Positions 8,282 to 15,823 of a stretch of DNA of 64,000 bases are shown one piece after another. The position numbers and the translations under genes were made by a program. The notes under the pieces are model-generated. The model searched no databases. It saw nothing but the letters and a program-made list of their open reading frames with translations, and was not told where the DNA came from. The stretch is from the NCBI GenBank assembly GCA_937949945.1, contig CALFEQ010000154.1:1-64000 (forward strand). Reading direction: 5' to 3'. This stretch comes from an uncultured Myxococcales bacterium (lineage in GTDB: Bacteria; Myxococcota_A; Polyangia; Polyangiales; Polyangiaceae). Numbering within the stretch: the first letter of the stretch is position 1; each line of letters opens with the position of its first letter.

Positions 8282-9511
8282 TCACGGACCGGTGTGCTTG
8301 ATCACCGGCTCCTGCGGAAGAGGCGTCACCGAGACCGTCGGACAGCCGAGGACGATGCGCAGCCTGGCCGCCGCGTCCTTCATGTCCGTGCACGCCTGCC
8401 CGTAGAGCTGGATCTGCGTGCGGTTCGGCAAGAAGTCCCAGCCGTTCGTGCGGGTGATGTCGCGGGCGACCGTCGTCGTCGTCCCGCTGGCGTCGGTGAG
8501 CTGCACGTTGACGAGCGCCGGGTCCGCGCCGTCCGTCGCGAGCGGCAGGTTGAAGGTGCAGTCGAAGGCCTGGAGGCTGATCTCCTCGAAGACCTTCTTC
8601 AGATCCTCGGCGAAGTTGTCGTCCGTCAGCTTGTAGAAGCAGGAGTCGTCCTTCTCGCAGTCGGGCGTCCGCTTGGTGCCGCCGGCGACGGCGATCGGCG
8701 AGAGGTTCTCCGCCCGCGCCGCCTGACGGTTGCTGTCGGTGAGCCCGATCACGAAGGTGCGGACGATGTCCTTGCCCACGAGGCCCGCGGCCGCCGCCTC
8801 GACGACGTGCTCGATGTCGTTCGAGATGCCGCTCCGGCCGCACGACGTCGGGTTGCCGTCGGTGAGGAGGATGACCGACTTCGCACCCGGCAGCGTCGAC
8901 GCACGCTGCGCCGCGATCGCGGCGGTGAGCGCGGTGGCGAGCGGCGTGCCCCAGTAGAAGCTCGTGTCCGACGCGGTCACGGCGTCCTTCATCGCCTGGA
9001 CCTGCTCGGGGGTGAGCGTCGCGCTCGGAACCGTCGCGCGGTACGTCGCCGGGTTGCAGCGCGCGGTCTCGCCCGGCTCGGGCCAGCCCGCCTTGCAGCT
9101 CACGTCGTTCACCCTCGGATCGATCCCGCAGTACGCGTTGACCGGCGCGTCGCCCTGCGGGAACAGCATCAGACCCGCGCCCGTCGTCGCGGGCAACGTG
9201 CCGAGAAGCTCGAAGAAGGCGTCCTTCGTCGCCTCCCACCGCGTCTGCTTGCTCGGCAGGCGGATGTGCATGCTGCCCGAGCGGTCGTAGAGGAAGAGGA
9301 CGTTCGAAGGCTCGCGCGTGGCCGTGTAGCTGCCGACCGCCTCGGCGCACATCGGCGGCGCGGGCGGCTCGGTCCGCGGAGCGACCGTCCCGAACTCCGG
9401 CTGGAAGTCCGGATCGGCCGGGGCCGCGTCATCGGTCTCGCTGCCGCAGGCGACCATCAAGCCGCAGGAGAGAAGAAAAGCGAGGCAGACCGACGATTTG
9501 AGCCGCAACAT
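8282..9511 (-). CDS. VWA-domain lipoprotein
   Basis: A 409-residue secreted lipoprotein: signal peptide with lipobox LMVAC (Cys21), then a von Willebrand A domain with MIDAS motif DRSGSM near residues 77-82 and the second-loop LLTDGNP. Several paired cysteines (MCAE, YCGI, SCKAG, RCNP, SCGRSG, DCEKDDSC, CTF) suggest disulfides outside the cytoplasm. Proteins of this build are common in myxobacteria and are thought to bind partners at the outer membrane, but no ligand is known. A ribosome site GGAGGT lies 7 bases before ATG 9511. It is unrelated in sequence to the VWA protein at 2041-4596, having no ATPase neighbour. Confidence 0.85.
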   Translation of the reverse strand: MLRLKSSVCLAFLLSCGLMVACGSETDDAAPADPDFQPEFGTVAPRTEPPAPPMCAEAVGSYTATREPSNVLFLYDRSGSMHIRLPSKQTRWEATKDAFFELLGTLPATTGAGLMLFPQGDAPVNAYCGIDPRVNDVSCKAGWPEPGETARCNPATYRATVPSATLTPEQVQAMKDAVTASDTSFYWGTPLATALTAAIAAQRASTLPGAKSVILLTDGNPTSCGRSGISNDIEHVVEAAAAGLVGKDIVRTFVIGLTDSNRQAARAENLSPIAVAGGTKRTPDCEKDDSCFYKLTDDNFAEDLKKVFEEISLQAFDCTFNLPLATDGADPALVNVQLTDASGTTTTVARDITRTNGWDFLPNRTQIQLYGQACTDMKDAAARLRIVLGCPTVSVTPLPQEPVIKHTGP

Positions 9512-9518
9512 CCAACCA

Positions 9519-9565
9519 ACCTCCGAAGTGCGGCGGCTGTATACTACCGCTCACACTGTACGCAA
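9519..9565 (-). promoter_or_regulatory. Candidate promoter and ribosome site of VWA lipoprotein
   Basis: On the minus strand: TTGCGT (9560-9565), a 16-base spacer, TATACA (9538-9543), then GGAGGT (9519-9524) 7 bases before the ATG. The -35 matches the sigma-70 consensus at only three positions, so the promoter is tentative; the ribosome site is strong. Confidence 0.4.
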
Positions 9566-9689
9566 GTCGTCGCCGGTCGATTTCTGACGATTGTCTGTGA
9601 CAGCGCGCCGCCGCTGCGAGAAACGCACGCGCGGAGCGAACGCCGCAGGCACGACGCCGCCCGTTCAGGGATAATCGACCTCCTGCCCG

Positions 9690-11699
9690 ATGACCCAAGG
9701 CACGACGACTCTCCATCACGCCGCGGCCCCCGCCTCCCCGAGCGTCCTCGGCGTGAACGCGAGCGCTGGCGCCGCGGCCGGAGCGGTGACCGGCCTCTTC
9801 GTCCTGTTGGTCGATGCCGCCCTGCGGACCCGATGGGGCGCCTACGGCGTCGCGACGCACATGCAGGTCATGGCGCCGCTGCTCCTGACCTTGGGGATCG
9901 TGTGCGGCTCGGTCCTCGCCGTCCTCGGGTCGGCCTGGCGGACGATCACGAACGCGATCGGCGGCTCCGCGAAGGAGAGCATCAACCGGGCGGGCATCGC
10001 CGTGGCGGTGTCCGTGGCGTCGGCGCTCTGGCTCGCGCGCATCACGCCGAAGGGAGCTCTGCGCACGAGCTGGATCGTGCCGCTCGTGCCGTGGGTCGGC
10101 GCGTTCGTGATCGGGGCGGCGACCCTGGGATGGATCGCCCTCGAACGATCGCGGTCGGCCCGGCGGCGGGTGGCGCTCGTCGTCGTCTCGGTCGCCGCCG
10201 CGATCGGGCTCTTCTACCTCGACGCGACCATCCTCGTCGGCACGCACCGCCGCGTGCACGTGATGCTCGAGGCGCTCGGGACCCTCCTTTCGATCGGGGC
10301 CCTCCACAGCGTCTTCGTGCGCATCGCTCGAGGGGTGCGCTCGGGCAACGTCTTCCGCCCCGTGGCCGGCGCCATCGCGTTCGCCTGCCCCGCGATCGTC
10401 ATCTCGCAGCTCGCGACCGGGGCGCCGTACGTGCGCGAGGTGCGCCACCTCTTGTACGAGCCGACGGCGCTCGGCGCCCTCGTCACCGGAATCAGCGGGC
10501 TCGGCACCCCGCCGCCCCCGCCGATGGAGACCAACGACCGCTGGGTCGTCGGCGAGCAGGAGTCGCTCGCGGAAAAGGACGCCCTTCTGCGGCTCCGCGC
10601 GGACTACAGCAAGTACAACATCGTCGTCTACTTCGTGGACACGCTCCGCGCCGACACGGCCCACGACCCGGAGGTGATGCCGAACCTCAACGCCTTCGCC
10701 AAGCAGAGCCTCGCCTTCGACGAGGCTTACAGCACGGCGTCGGACACGTTGCAGGCCCTCCAGACGCTCTTGGCCGGCCGCTACGACAGCGGGCAGATCC
10801 CGAGCTTCTTGCAGCGTGCGCGCGAGGCGGGCGTGAACACCTCGCTGTTCATCTCGCAGTCGGCGCGCCACTACCTCGAGTCGCAGCTCCCCGATTTCCG
10901 CTTCGACGAGACCATCTCCGTCGCCGATCACTCCCCCGAGAAGACCGTCTGGGGTTACGGCGCCGACATCCCGACCGGCGACGAGCTCGCCGAGCGCGCG
11001 GTCTCCTGGATGGCGAACCGCCGCGACCGGCGCTTCCTCTCGTGGGTCTACAACTACGACCTCCACGGCTGGCGCGATCTCCGCGACGAGCTGCTCGACC
11101 CGCGTCCGCCGTCCGGATGCGAGCCGGAGGTCCGCTACCGCTACGTCGCCAAGTCCGTCGACCGCGCCTTCGGGCGACTGCTCGAAGGCATGCGCTCGCT
11201 CGGCCTCGACGAGCGAACGATCATCTTCTTCGTCTCCGACCACGGCGAGGCGCTCGGCTACCGCGGGTTCGCGACGCACTCGGCGTTCCTCTGGCAGCCG
11301 CTCGTGCGCGTGCCGCTCGTGCTCCACGTCCCCGGGCTCGAGCCGCGCTCGGTGGCGCGGAAGGTGTCGCTCGTCGACGTCAGTCCGACGGTGACGCGAT
11401 TCCTCGAGCCGAACACGAGCGCTCCGTACCACGGCATCGACCTGCTCCGCCTCTACGCGGATCCCGACACCGAGCGCGCCCTTCCCCTCCTCATGCGCGC
11501 GAGCAGCGAGGGGCGTCAGAGCATGCTCGGCCTCGTCCACCAGACGCGCAAGCTCGTGATGCCCGTCGCGGGCGGGCCGGCGCAGCTCCACGATCTCACG
11601 GCCGACGATCCCGACGAGACGGACCTCTCGAGCGTGGAGACCGAGCAGGCCCTCGAGCTCCTGACGGCCCTCATCAGCTCGCCCATCTCGATCCGCTGA
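9690..11699 (+). CDS. Membrane-anchored sulfatase-fold hydrolase
   Basis: A 669-residue inner-membrane protein. About seven hydrophobic segments fill residues 25-270, followed by an alkaline-phosphatase/sulfatase catalytic domain from about residue 309 (VVYFVDTLRAD, the first metal ligand Asp; FVSDHGE, the second Asp/His pair; THSAF). A true sulfatase would have C/S-x-P-x-R as the formylglycine site; here the corresponding stretch reads TASDTLQALQTLLAGR, so the nucleophile is probably Ser or Thr. That points to a phosphotransferase or phosphodiesterase, such as the lipoteichoic-acid-synthase or phosphoethanolamine-transferase relatives, rather than a sulfatase. A GATAAT sequence lies 14 bases before the ATG. 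The substrate is unknown. Confidence 0.8.
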   Translation: MTQGTTTLHHAAAPASPSVLGVNASAGAAAGAVTGLFVLLVDAALRTRWGAYGVATHMQVMAPLLLTLGIVCGSVLAVLGSAWRTITNAIGGSAKESINRAGIAVAVSVASALWLARITPKGALRTSWIVPLVPWVGAFVIGAATLGWIALERSRSARRRVALVVVSVAAAIGLFYLDATILVGTHRRVHVMLEALGTLLSIGALHSVFVRIARGVRSGNVFRPVAGAIAFACPAIVISQLATGAPYVREVRHLLYEPTALGALVTGISGLGTPPPPPMETNDRWVVGEQESLAEKDALLRLRADYSKYNIVVYFVDTLRADTAHDPEVMPNLNAFAKQSLAFDEAYSTASDTLQALQTLLAGRYDSGQIPSFLQRAREAGVNTSLFISQSARHYLESQLPDFRFDETISVADHSPEKTVWGYGADIPTGDELAERAVSWMANRRDRRFLSWVYNYDLHGWRDLRDELLDPRPPSGCEPEVRYRYVAKSVDRAFGRLLEGMRSLGLDERTIIFFVSDHGEALGYRGFATHSAFLWQPLVRVPLVLHVPGLEPRSVARKVSLVDVSPTVTRFLEPNTSAPYHGIDLLRLYADPDTERALPLLMRASSEGRQSMLGLVHQTRKLVMPVAGGPAQLHDLTADDPDETDLSSVETEQALELLTALISSPISIR

Positions 11700-11707
11700 G
11701 ATTCCTC

Positions 11708-12751
11708 TCACGAGGGACGGCTCGCGACGAGCGTCCCGCACGCCCCGCGAACGTCGCGCCCGCGCGAGCAGCGGACCTTCACCACGCAGCCGTGCGCGCG
11801 CAGGATCGACACGAACGACGCCACGCGATCGGACGAGGGCTCGCGATACGGTGACTGGGCCCACGCGTTGAAGGGGATCACGTTGACGACGTGCCGGAGA
11901 TCGCCCACCCAACGCGCGAGCGTCTCGGCGCTCTCGTCGTCGTCGTTGACCCCGGCGAGGAGGACGTACTCGAAGGTGATCTTGCGGTGACGCGGCCACA
12001 GATCGAGGGCGGCCCTGAGGTCGGCGAGCGACCACTTCCGATCGATCGGCATGAGGCGCCTCCGCACGTCACCGACCACGCCGTTCACGCTCACCGCGAG
12101 CTCGGGCAGATGCCGCGAGGCCGCGAGCCGCGCGAGGCCCGTGACGTGGCCCGCCGTCGAGACCGTGATCCGGCGAGGCGCGATTCCCAGGCCGGCCGGA
12201 TCGCACAGGACGTCGAGCGCGCGGATCAGCTCACCGACGTTGTGCAGGGGCTCCCCCATCCCCATGAAGACGACGTTGAGCCGGTCGGCCGTGTCGGGCC
12301 CGTGCCTGCGCATGACCGCGAGGAGCTGGCCGACGATCTCGTGCGCTGCGAGGTTCCGGCGCAGGCCCATCGTCGCCGTCGCGCAGAAGGTGCAGCCCAT
12401 GGCGCAGCCGACCTGGCTCGAGAGGCACACGGTCACGCGCGGCCGCGCGACCTCGCGCGGCATGTGCACCGCCTCGATGCGCTCGCCGTCGACGAGCTCG
12501 AGGACGAGGCGCGTCGAGCCGTCGGCCGACGGATGCTCCTCGACGATCTCCGGCAGCCGCAGGTCGAGCACGCGATCCGCGAGCGCTCGAGCGGCCCGCG
12601 CGAGCGCAGGGCCATGCTCGTCCCAGGTGGCGATGCGCTGGAGCCGGCCGAAGAGGTGACGGGGATCGCGCTCGTAGCCGAGCGCACGCAGGTCGTCCGG
12701 CGTGCAGCTCCACGCCGGCACACGAGCCTCCGCCTGGGGCCCCGACGACAT
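11708..12751 (-). CDS. RlmN-like radical SAM rRNA/tRNA methyltransferase
   Basis: A 347-residue radical SAM enzyme of the RlmN/Cfr family, which methylates A2503 of 23S rRNA (and A37 of some tRNAs in RlmN). The SAM cluster motif is CAMGCTFC (CxxxCxxC), followed by MGMGEPLHN, GIAPRRITVSTAG, ITFEYVLLAGVND and VIPFN. The C-terminal GACG holds the second catalytic cysteine. One usually conserved segment is altered: the LSLHA motif reads VSVNG here, so it may be a divergent paralogue rather than the housekeeping rlmN. It is convergent with the sulfatase-like gene (8-base gap) and lies upstream of the cytochromes on the same strand only by distance, with no sign of co-transcription. Confidence 0.85.
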   Translation of the reverse strand: MSSGPQAEARVPAWSCTPDDLRALGYERDPRHLFGRLQRIATWDEHGPALARAARALADRVLDLRLPEIVEEHPSADGSTRLVLELVDGERIEAVHMPREVARPRVTVCLSSQVGCAMGCTFCATATMGLRRNLAAHEIVGQLLAVMRRHGPDTADRLNVVFMGMGEPLHNVGELIRALDVLCDPAGLGIAPRRITVSTAGHVTGLARLAASRHLPELAVSVNGVVGDVRRRLMPIDRKWSLADLRAALDLWPRHRKITFEYVLLAGVNDDDESAETLARWVGDLRHVVNVIPFNAWAQSPYREPSSDRVASFVSILRAHGCVVKVRCSRGRDVRGACGTLVASRPS

Positions 12752-12811
12752 GGAGCCACTCTGTTCGCGCGTGCCGCTCTCGTCAACGACGCGCCGCGCC
12801 CGCGGCTCCGG

Positions 12812-13909
12812 TCACGGCCCGGTGCAGGTCCCCGAGGTCCGCTCGTTGATGGCGGGGACGCCCTGGATGTAGACCGCGATCGCGTGCGCGTCGCTGTCGG
12901 ACAGCGCGCCGTAGGCTCCGGTCGGGCCCGAGGGCATCGGCGGGCAGATCCCCGACCCGGTCTTGTCGCGCCCGAGCTTGAGCGCCGTCTTGATGTCGTC
13001 GACGCTCCAGCCGCCGATGCCGGCCACGAGCTGCGAGGTGATGTTCGCCGAGTACACGGTGACGGGCGCTCCTCCGCCCACCGTCACGTCGGGGAACGGT
13101 CGATTGCCCGCGAACGGCTTCGACATGTCGATCGGACGCACGGCGCCGGCCGGCAGCTCCGGCGTGTGGCACGCGAGACAGAGACCGGCCATCGTCGCGA
13201 GGTAACGTCCGCGCTCCGCGGTCGCGTCTCCGTCTCGAGCGGCGGGGATCGTTCCAGGCTCGATCGGCTGGGCGGCCACGGGGACGTTGTCGAACGGCGG
13301 GTCGTTCTGCGGCACGACGTGGTCGACGCCCGGCACCGTGCGGAGGTACGCGACGATCGCGTCGGCGTCGTCGTCCGTCATGTTGCGATAGACCCAGTAC
13401 GGCATCACCGGGTGGAGGTTCCGGCCGTCGGGGCGCTTGCCGGTCGTGAACATCGCCTTGATTTGGTCGTCCGTGTACGCCTGAAGGCCCGTCGCGTGAT
13501 CCGTCAGGTTCGCGCTGTGGAGACACCCGTCGCCCTCTCTCCTCAGGCACTCGACGCCGGCGAGATAGCGCGCGGGATCCCGCATGCCGCTCGGGAGGCG
13601 CGGCGTGTGGCACTCGCCGCAGATGCCGATCGTGTCGACGAGGTATCGGCCTCTCGCGATCATCTCCTCCGTCACGGGCTTCCGGCCGGCGTCCTCGGAG
13701 ACCGTCACGTCGGGCGCGTTCGTGGTGGTCGACGTCGAGCCCTCGGGCAACCTCCGTCCGATGCCTGCGTCGGAGAGGTCCCGCGTGGCGGCGTCGTCGT
13801 CCGAGCAGCCGAGCGCGATCGCCGCGAGCACCAGCGGCGACGAGAGCACGAACGCGGCGACGTACGCGTGCGCCTTGCGGAGTGGACGCGAGAAGATCTT
13901 CCGTTCCAT
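12812..13909 (-). CDS. Di-haem cytochrome c lipoprotein (copy 1)
   Basis: A 365-residue secreted protein with a lipobox (IALGC, Cys near 35) and two c-type haem sites, CGECH and CLACH, in two similar halves separated by about 150 residues. It closely resembles the next gene upstream (13991-15121) along its whole length: GRYLVD..G.CG.CHTP, RYLAGVECL, LHSANLT, LHPVMPYWVYRNMTDDDADAIVAYLRTVP and PIDM.KPF are shared in order. The pair is a tandem duplication. Such cytochromes pass electrons in the periplasm or at the outer membrane; no oxidase or dehydrogenase partner gene is nearby. Distal ligands cannot be decided from sequence. Confidence 0.85.
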   Translation of the reverse strand: MERKIFSRPLRKAHAYVAAFVLSSPLVLAAIALGCSDDDAATRDLSDAGIGRRLPEGSTSTTTNAPDVTVSEDAGRKPVTEEMIARGRYLVDTIGICGECHTPRLPSGMRDPARYLAGVECLRREGDGCLHSANLTDHATGLQAYTDDQIKAMFTTGKRPDGRNLHPVMPYWVYRNMTDDDADAIVAYLRTVPGVDHVVPQNDPPFDNVPVAAQPIEPGTIPAARDGDATAERGRYLATMAGLCLACHTPELPAGAVRPIDMSKPFAGNRPFPDVTVGGGAPVTVYSANITSQLVAGIGGWSVDDIKTALKLGRDKTGSGICPPMPSGPTGAYGALSDSDAHAIAVYIQGVPAINERTSGTCTGP

Positions 13910-13990
13910 CGCTCATCCACGTTGGGTCTCGGCCCGGATGGTGTCGATGCGATCCTGGTCGCACCCGAGCGGCCCATCGTCCGCGCGACG

Positions 13991-15121
13991 TCAGTCCTCG
14001 ACCTGCACGAGACACGTGCCGCTCGTGAAGCGATCGATCGGCGGCAGCGACAGGATGTACGCGGCGATGTCGCGCGCGTCTTCGTCGGTCAGGCCCGCGT
14101 AGCCGCCCATCGGACCGAACGGCATCGGCGGGCACATGCGCCCGTGGTTGCGATCCCGTCCTTCGCGCATCGCCCGCACCACGTCGTCGATCGTCCATCC
14201 GCCGATCCCGGAGACCGGCGCCGGCGTGATGTTGCTCGAATAGATCGTCGCGGGGAACGGGGGCGACGACAGACCGAGGAGCTTCGACGAGAAGGCGCGA
14301 TCACCGCCGAACGGACGGCGCATGTCGATCGGGCGCGGGGCGCCGGCGGGCGCGTCCTCCGTGTGGCACTCGAGGCACCGACCGGCCATCGCCGCGAGGT
14401 AACGACCGTTCTCGAGGTCGGGCCCTCCGTCGACCTGCGCCGCCCTCGCCCTCGGGATCGTGTTCGGATCGATCGGCGCCGCGGGCCTCCGCGTGATGAA
14501 CGGAAGGTCGTTCGGCGGGACGATGTGATCGACGGGCGGAACCGTCCTCAGATAGCGCACGACGGCCTCGGCGTCCTCGTCCGTCATGTTCCGGAACACC
14601 CAGTACGGCATCAGCGGGTGGAGGACCTTCCCTTCGGGGCGCCTCCCCTCCCGGAACATCCGCTTGATCTGCGCGTCGGAGTACGTCGCCAGCCCCGAGC
14701 GCGCACTGGTCAGGTTGGCGCTGTGGAGGCACGCCCCGTCGTCGTTCCGAACGAGGCACTCGACACCGGCGAGATAGCGCGTCGTATCGGGGAACGCGGG
14801 AGCTCCGGGCGTGTGGCAATCGCCGCAGCCCGCGACGTGATCGACGAGGTACCTGCCTCTCTCGACGAGGGGATCTCGGACGGCCTCTTCTTCTTCCTTG
14901 TCGCCGTCGGCACCGGCTTCGGCCGATCGCGTCGACCGCTCTGCCGCATCGTCGGAGAGGACTTGGGCGTCGTAGCGGTACGTCCGCCGCCTCGGGGTGC
15001 CGTCGTTGCGATCGGGCGCGCACGAGGCGACGAGAGCCGTCGCGATCGCCGGTGCAAAGAACGCGAGAACCAGCAGGGCGCGCTTCCGTCGAGGGAGTCG
15101 TCGAAGAAGTTCTCGGCCCAT
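13991..15121 (-). CDS. Di-haem cytochrome c lipoprotein (copy 2)
   Basis: A 376-residue paralogue of the protein encoded just downstream, with haem sites CGDCH and CLECH and the same domain order. ATG 15121 is chosen because it gives a signal peptide with lipobox LVASC; the frame is open for 44 more codons that look like non-coding sequence. A gap of 81 bases separates it from the downstream copy, so the two may be co-transcribed. A short acidic insert (DKEEEEAV) lies before the first haem domain and is absent from the other copy. Role as an electron carrier is inferred from the haem motifs alone. Confidence 0.85.
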   Translation of the reverse strand: MGRELLRRLPRRKRALLVLAFFAPAIATALVASCAPDRNDGTPRRRTYRYDAQVLSDDAAERSTRSAEAGADGDKEEEEAVRDPLVERGRYLVDHVAGCGDCHTPGAPAFPDTTRYLAGVECLVRNDDGACLHSANLTSARSGLATYSDAQIKRMFREGRRPEGKVLHPLMPYWVFRNMTDEDAEAVVRYLRTVPPVDHIVPPNDLPFITRRPAAPIDPNTIPRARAAQVDGGPDLENGRYLAAMAGRCLECHTEDAPAGAPRPIDMRRPFGGDRAFSSKLLGLSSPPFPATIYSSNITPAPVSGIGGWTIDDVVRAMREGRDRNHGRMCPPMPFGPMGGYAGLTDEDARDIAAYILSLPPIDRFTSGTCLVQVED

Positions 15122-15261
15122 GCTCGTAGCGATGGGGCTCCCCCGAGAACGTGTCGATGCGATCGCGCACGCGATGCGATCGGCGAGCACGTCGACGCGC
15201 CCTCCGTCGCGGATCGATCGCCGCGTTGTCGTCCACCACCATCTTTGCTTCAACGCCCACC

Positions 15262-15789
15262 ATGAAGACCACCACCATTCTCCTCGCCGCCGGCGCTTCC
15301 CTCCTCCTGCTCACGAATGCGTGTGGAGGTGGCAACGGCGCGCCGGCTGCCGAACCCTCCGTCACCACGACGACCGCAGGCGAGATCGACGTCGAGACCG
15401 CCAAGCAGAAGGCGTCCGCCGTCGTCCCTGGAGCCGTCGCCGACGCCCGCAAGAAGGACGAGGCGGCCGAGCACTCTTGGCAGGTGAGCGTCAAGATGGC
15501 GAACGGCGCCGACGTCATCGTCGAGGTCGATCGCATGAGCGGATCGATCAAGGAGATCTCGGGAGAGGCCGGACCCTTCGACTACGACTTCTCGCCGGGC
15601 AACGGCTACATGAAGTTCGGCGACGCGAAGGCGAAGGCGCTCGAGGCGAAGCCGGGTGAGCTCCAGCGGTGGGAGCTCGAGACGGACGACAACGAGTACG
15701 AGATGGTCGTCAAGGGCACGGACGGCAAGACGTACGAGGTCACGCTCGACGCGAGGAGCGGCGAGGTGAAGAAGACGAAGGAGAAGTGA
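15262..15789 (+). CDS. PepSY-like lipoprotein
   Basis: A 175-residue lipoprotein: signal peptide with lipobox LTNAC, a short Thr-rich linker, then two PepSY-like repeats (the first ending VEVDRMSGSIKEI, the second ending YEVTLDARSGEVKKTKEK). PepSY domains are small alpha/beta modules found as protease-inhibitory or metal-linked extracytoplasmic domains; the second half matches the E/D-V-x-x-D-x-x-x-G-x-V pattern well. ATG 15262 is the only start that gives a signal peptide. It is divergent from the cytochromes and convergent with the kinase gene, so it is a single-gene unit. No target is evident. Confidence 0.75.
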   Translation: MKTTTILLAAGASLLLLTNACGGGNGAPAAEPSVTTTTAGEIDVETAKQKASAVVPGAVADARKKDEAAEHSWQVSVKMANGADVIVEVDRMSGSIKEISGEAGPFDYDFSPGNGYMKFGDAKAKALEAKPGELQRWELETDDNEYEMVVKGTDGKTYEVTLDARSGEVKKTKEK

Positions 15790-15823
15790 CGGCCGACGTG
15801 TCGGAGCACGAGCCGCGCCGCGA

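Noticed and set aside
11708..12751. Cfr resistance methyltransferase
   Set aside because: Motifs fit RlmN as well or better; nothing specific to Cfr is visible and the context is not mobile.
11891..15265. Long antisense open frame over rlmN and cytochrome genes
   Set aside because: Same reason; the minus-strand frames contain haem and radical SAM motifs, the plus-strand ones do not.
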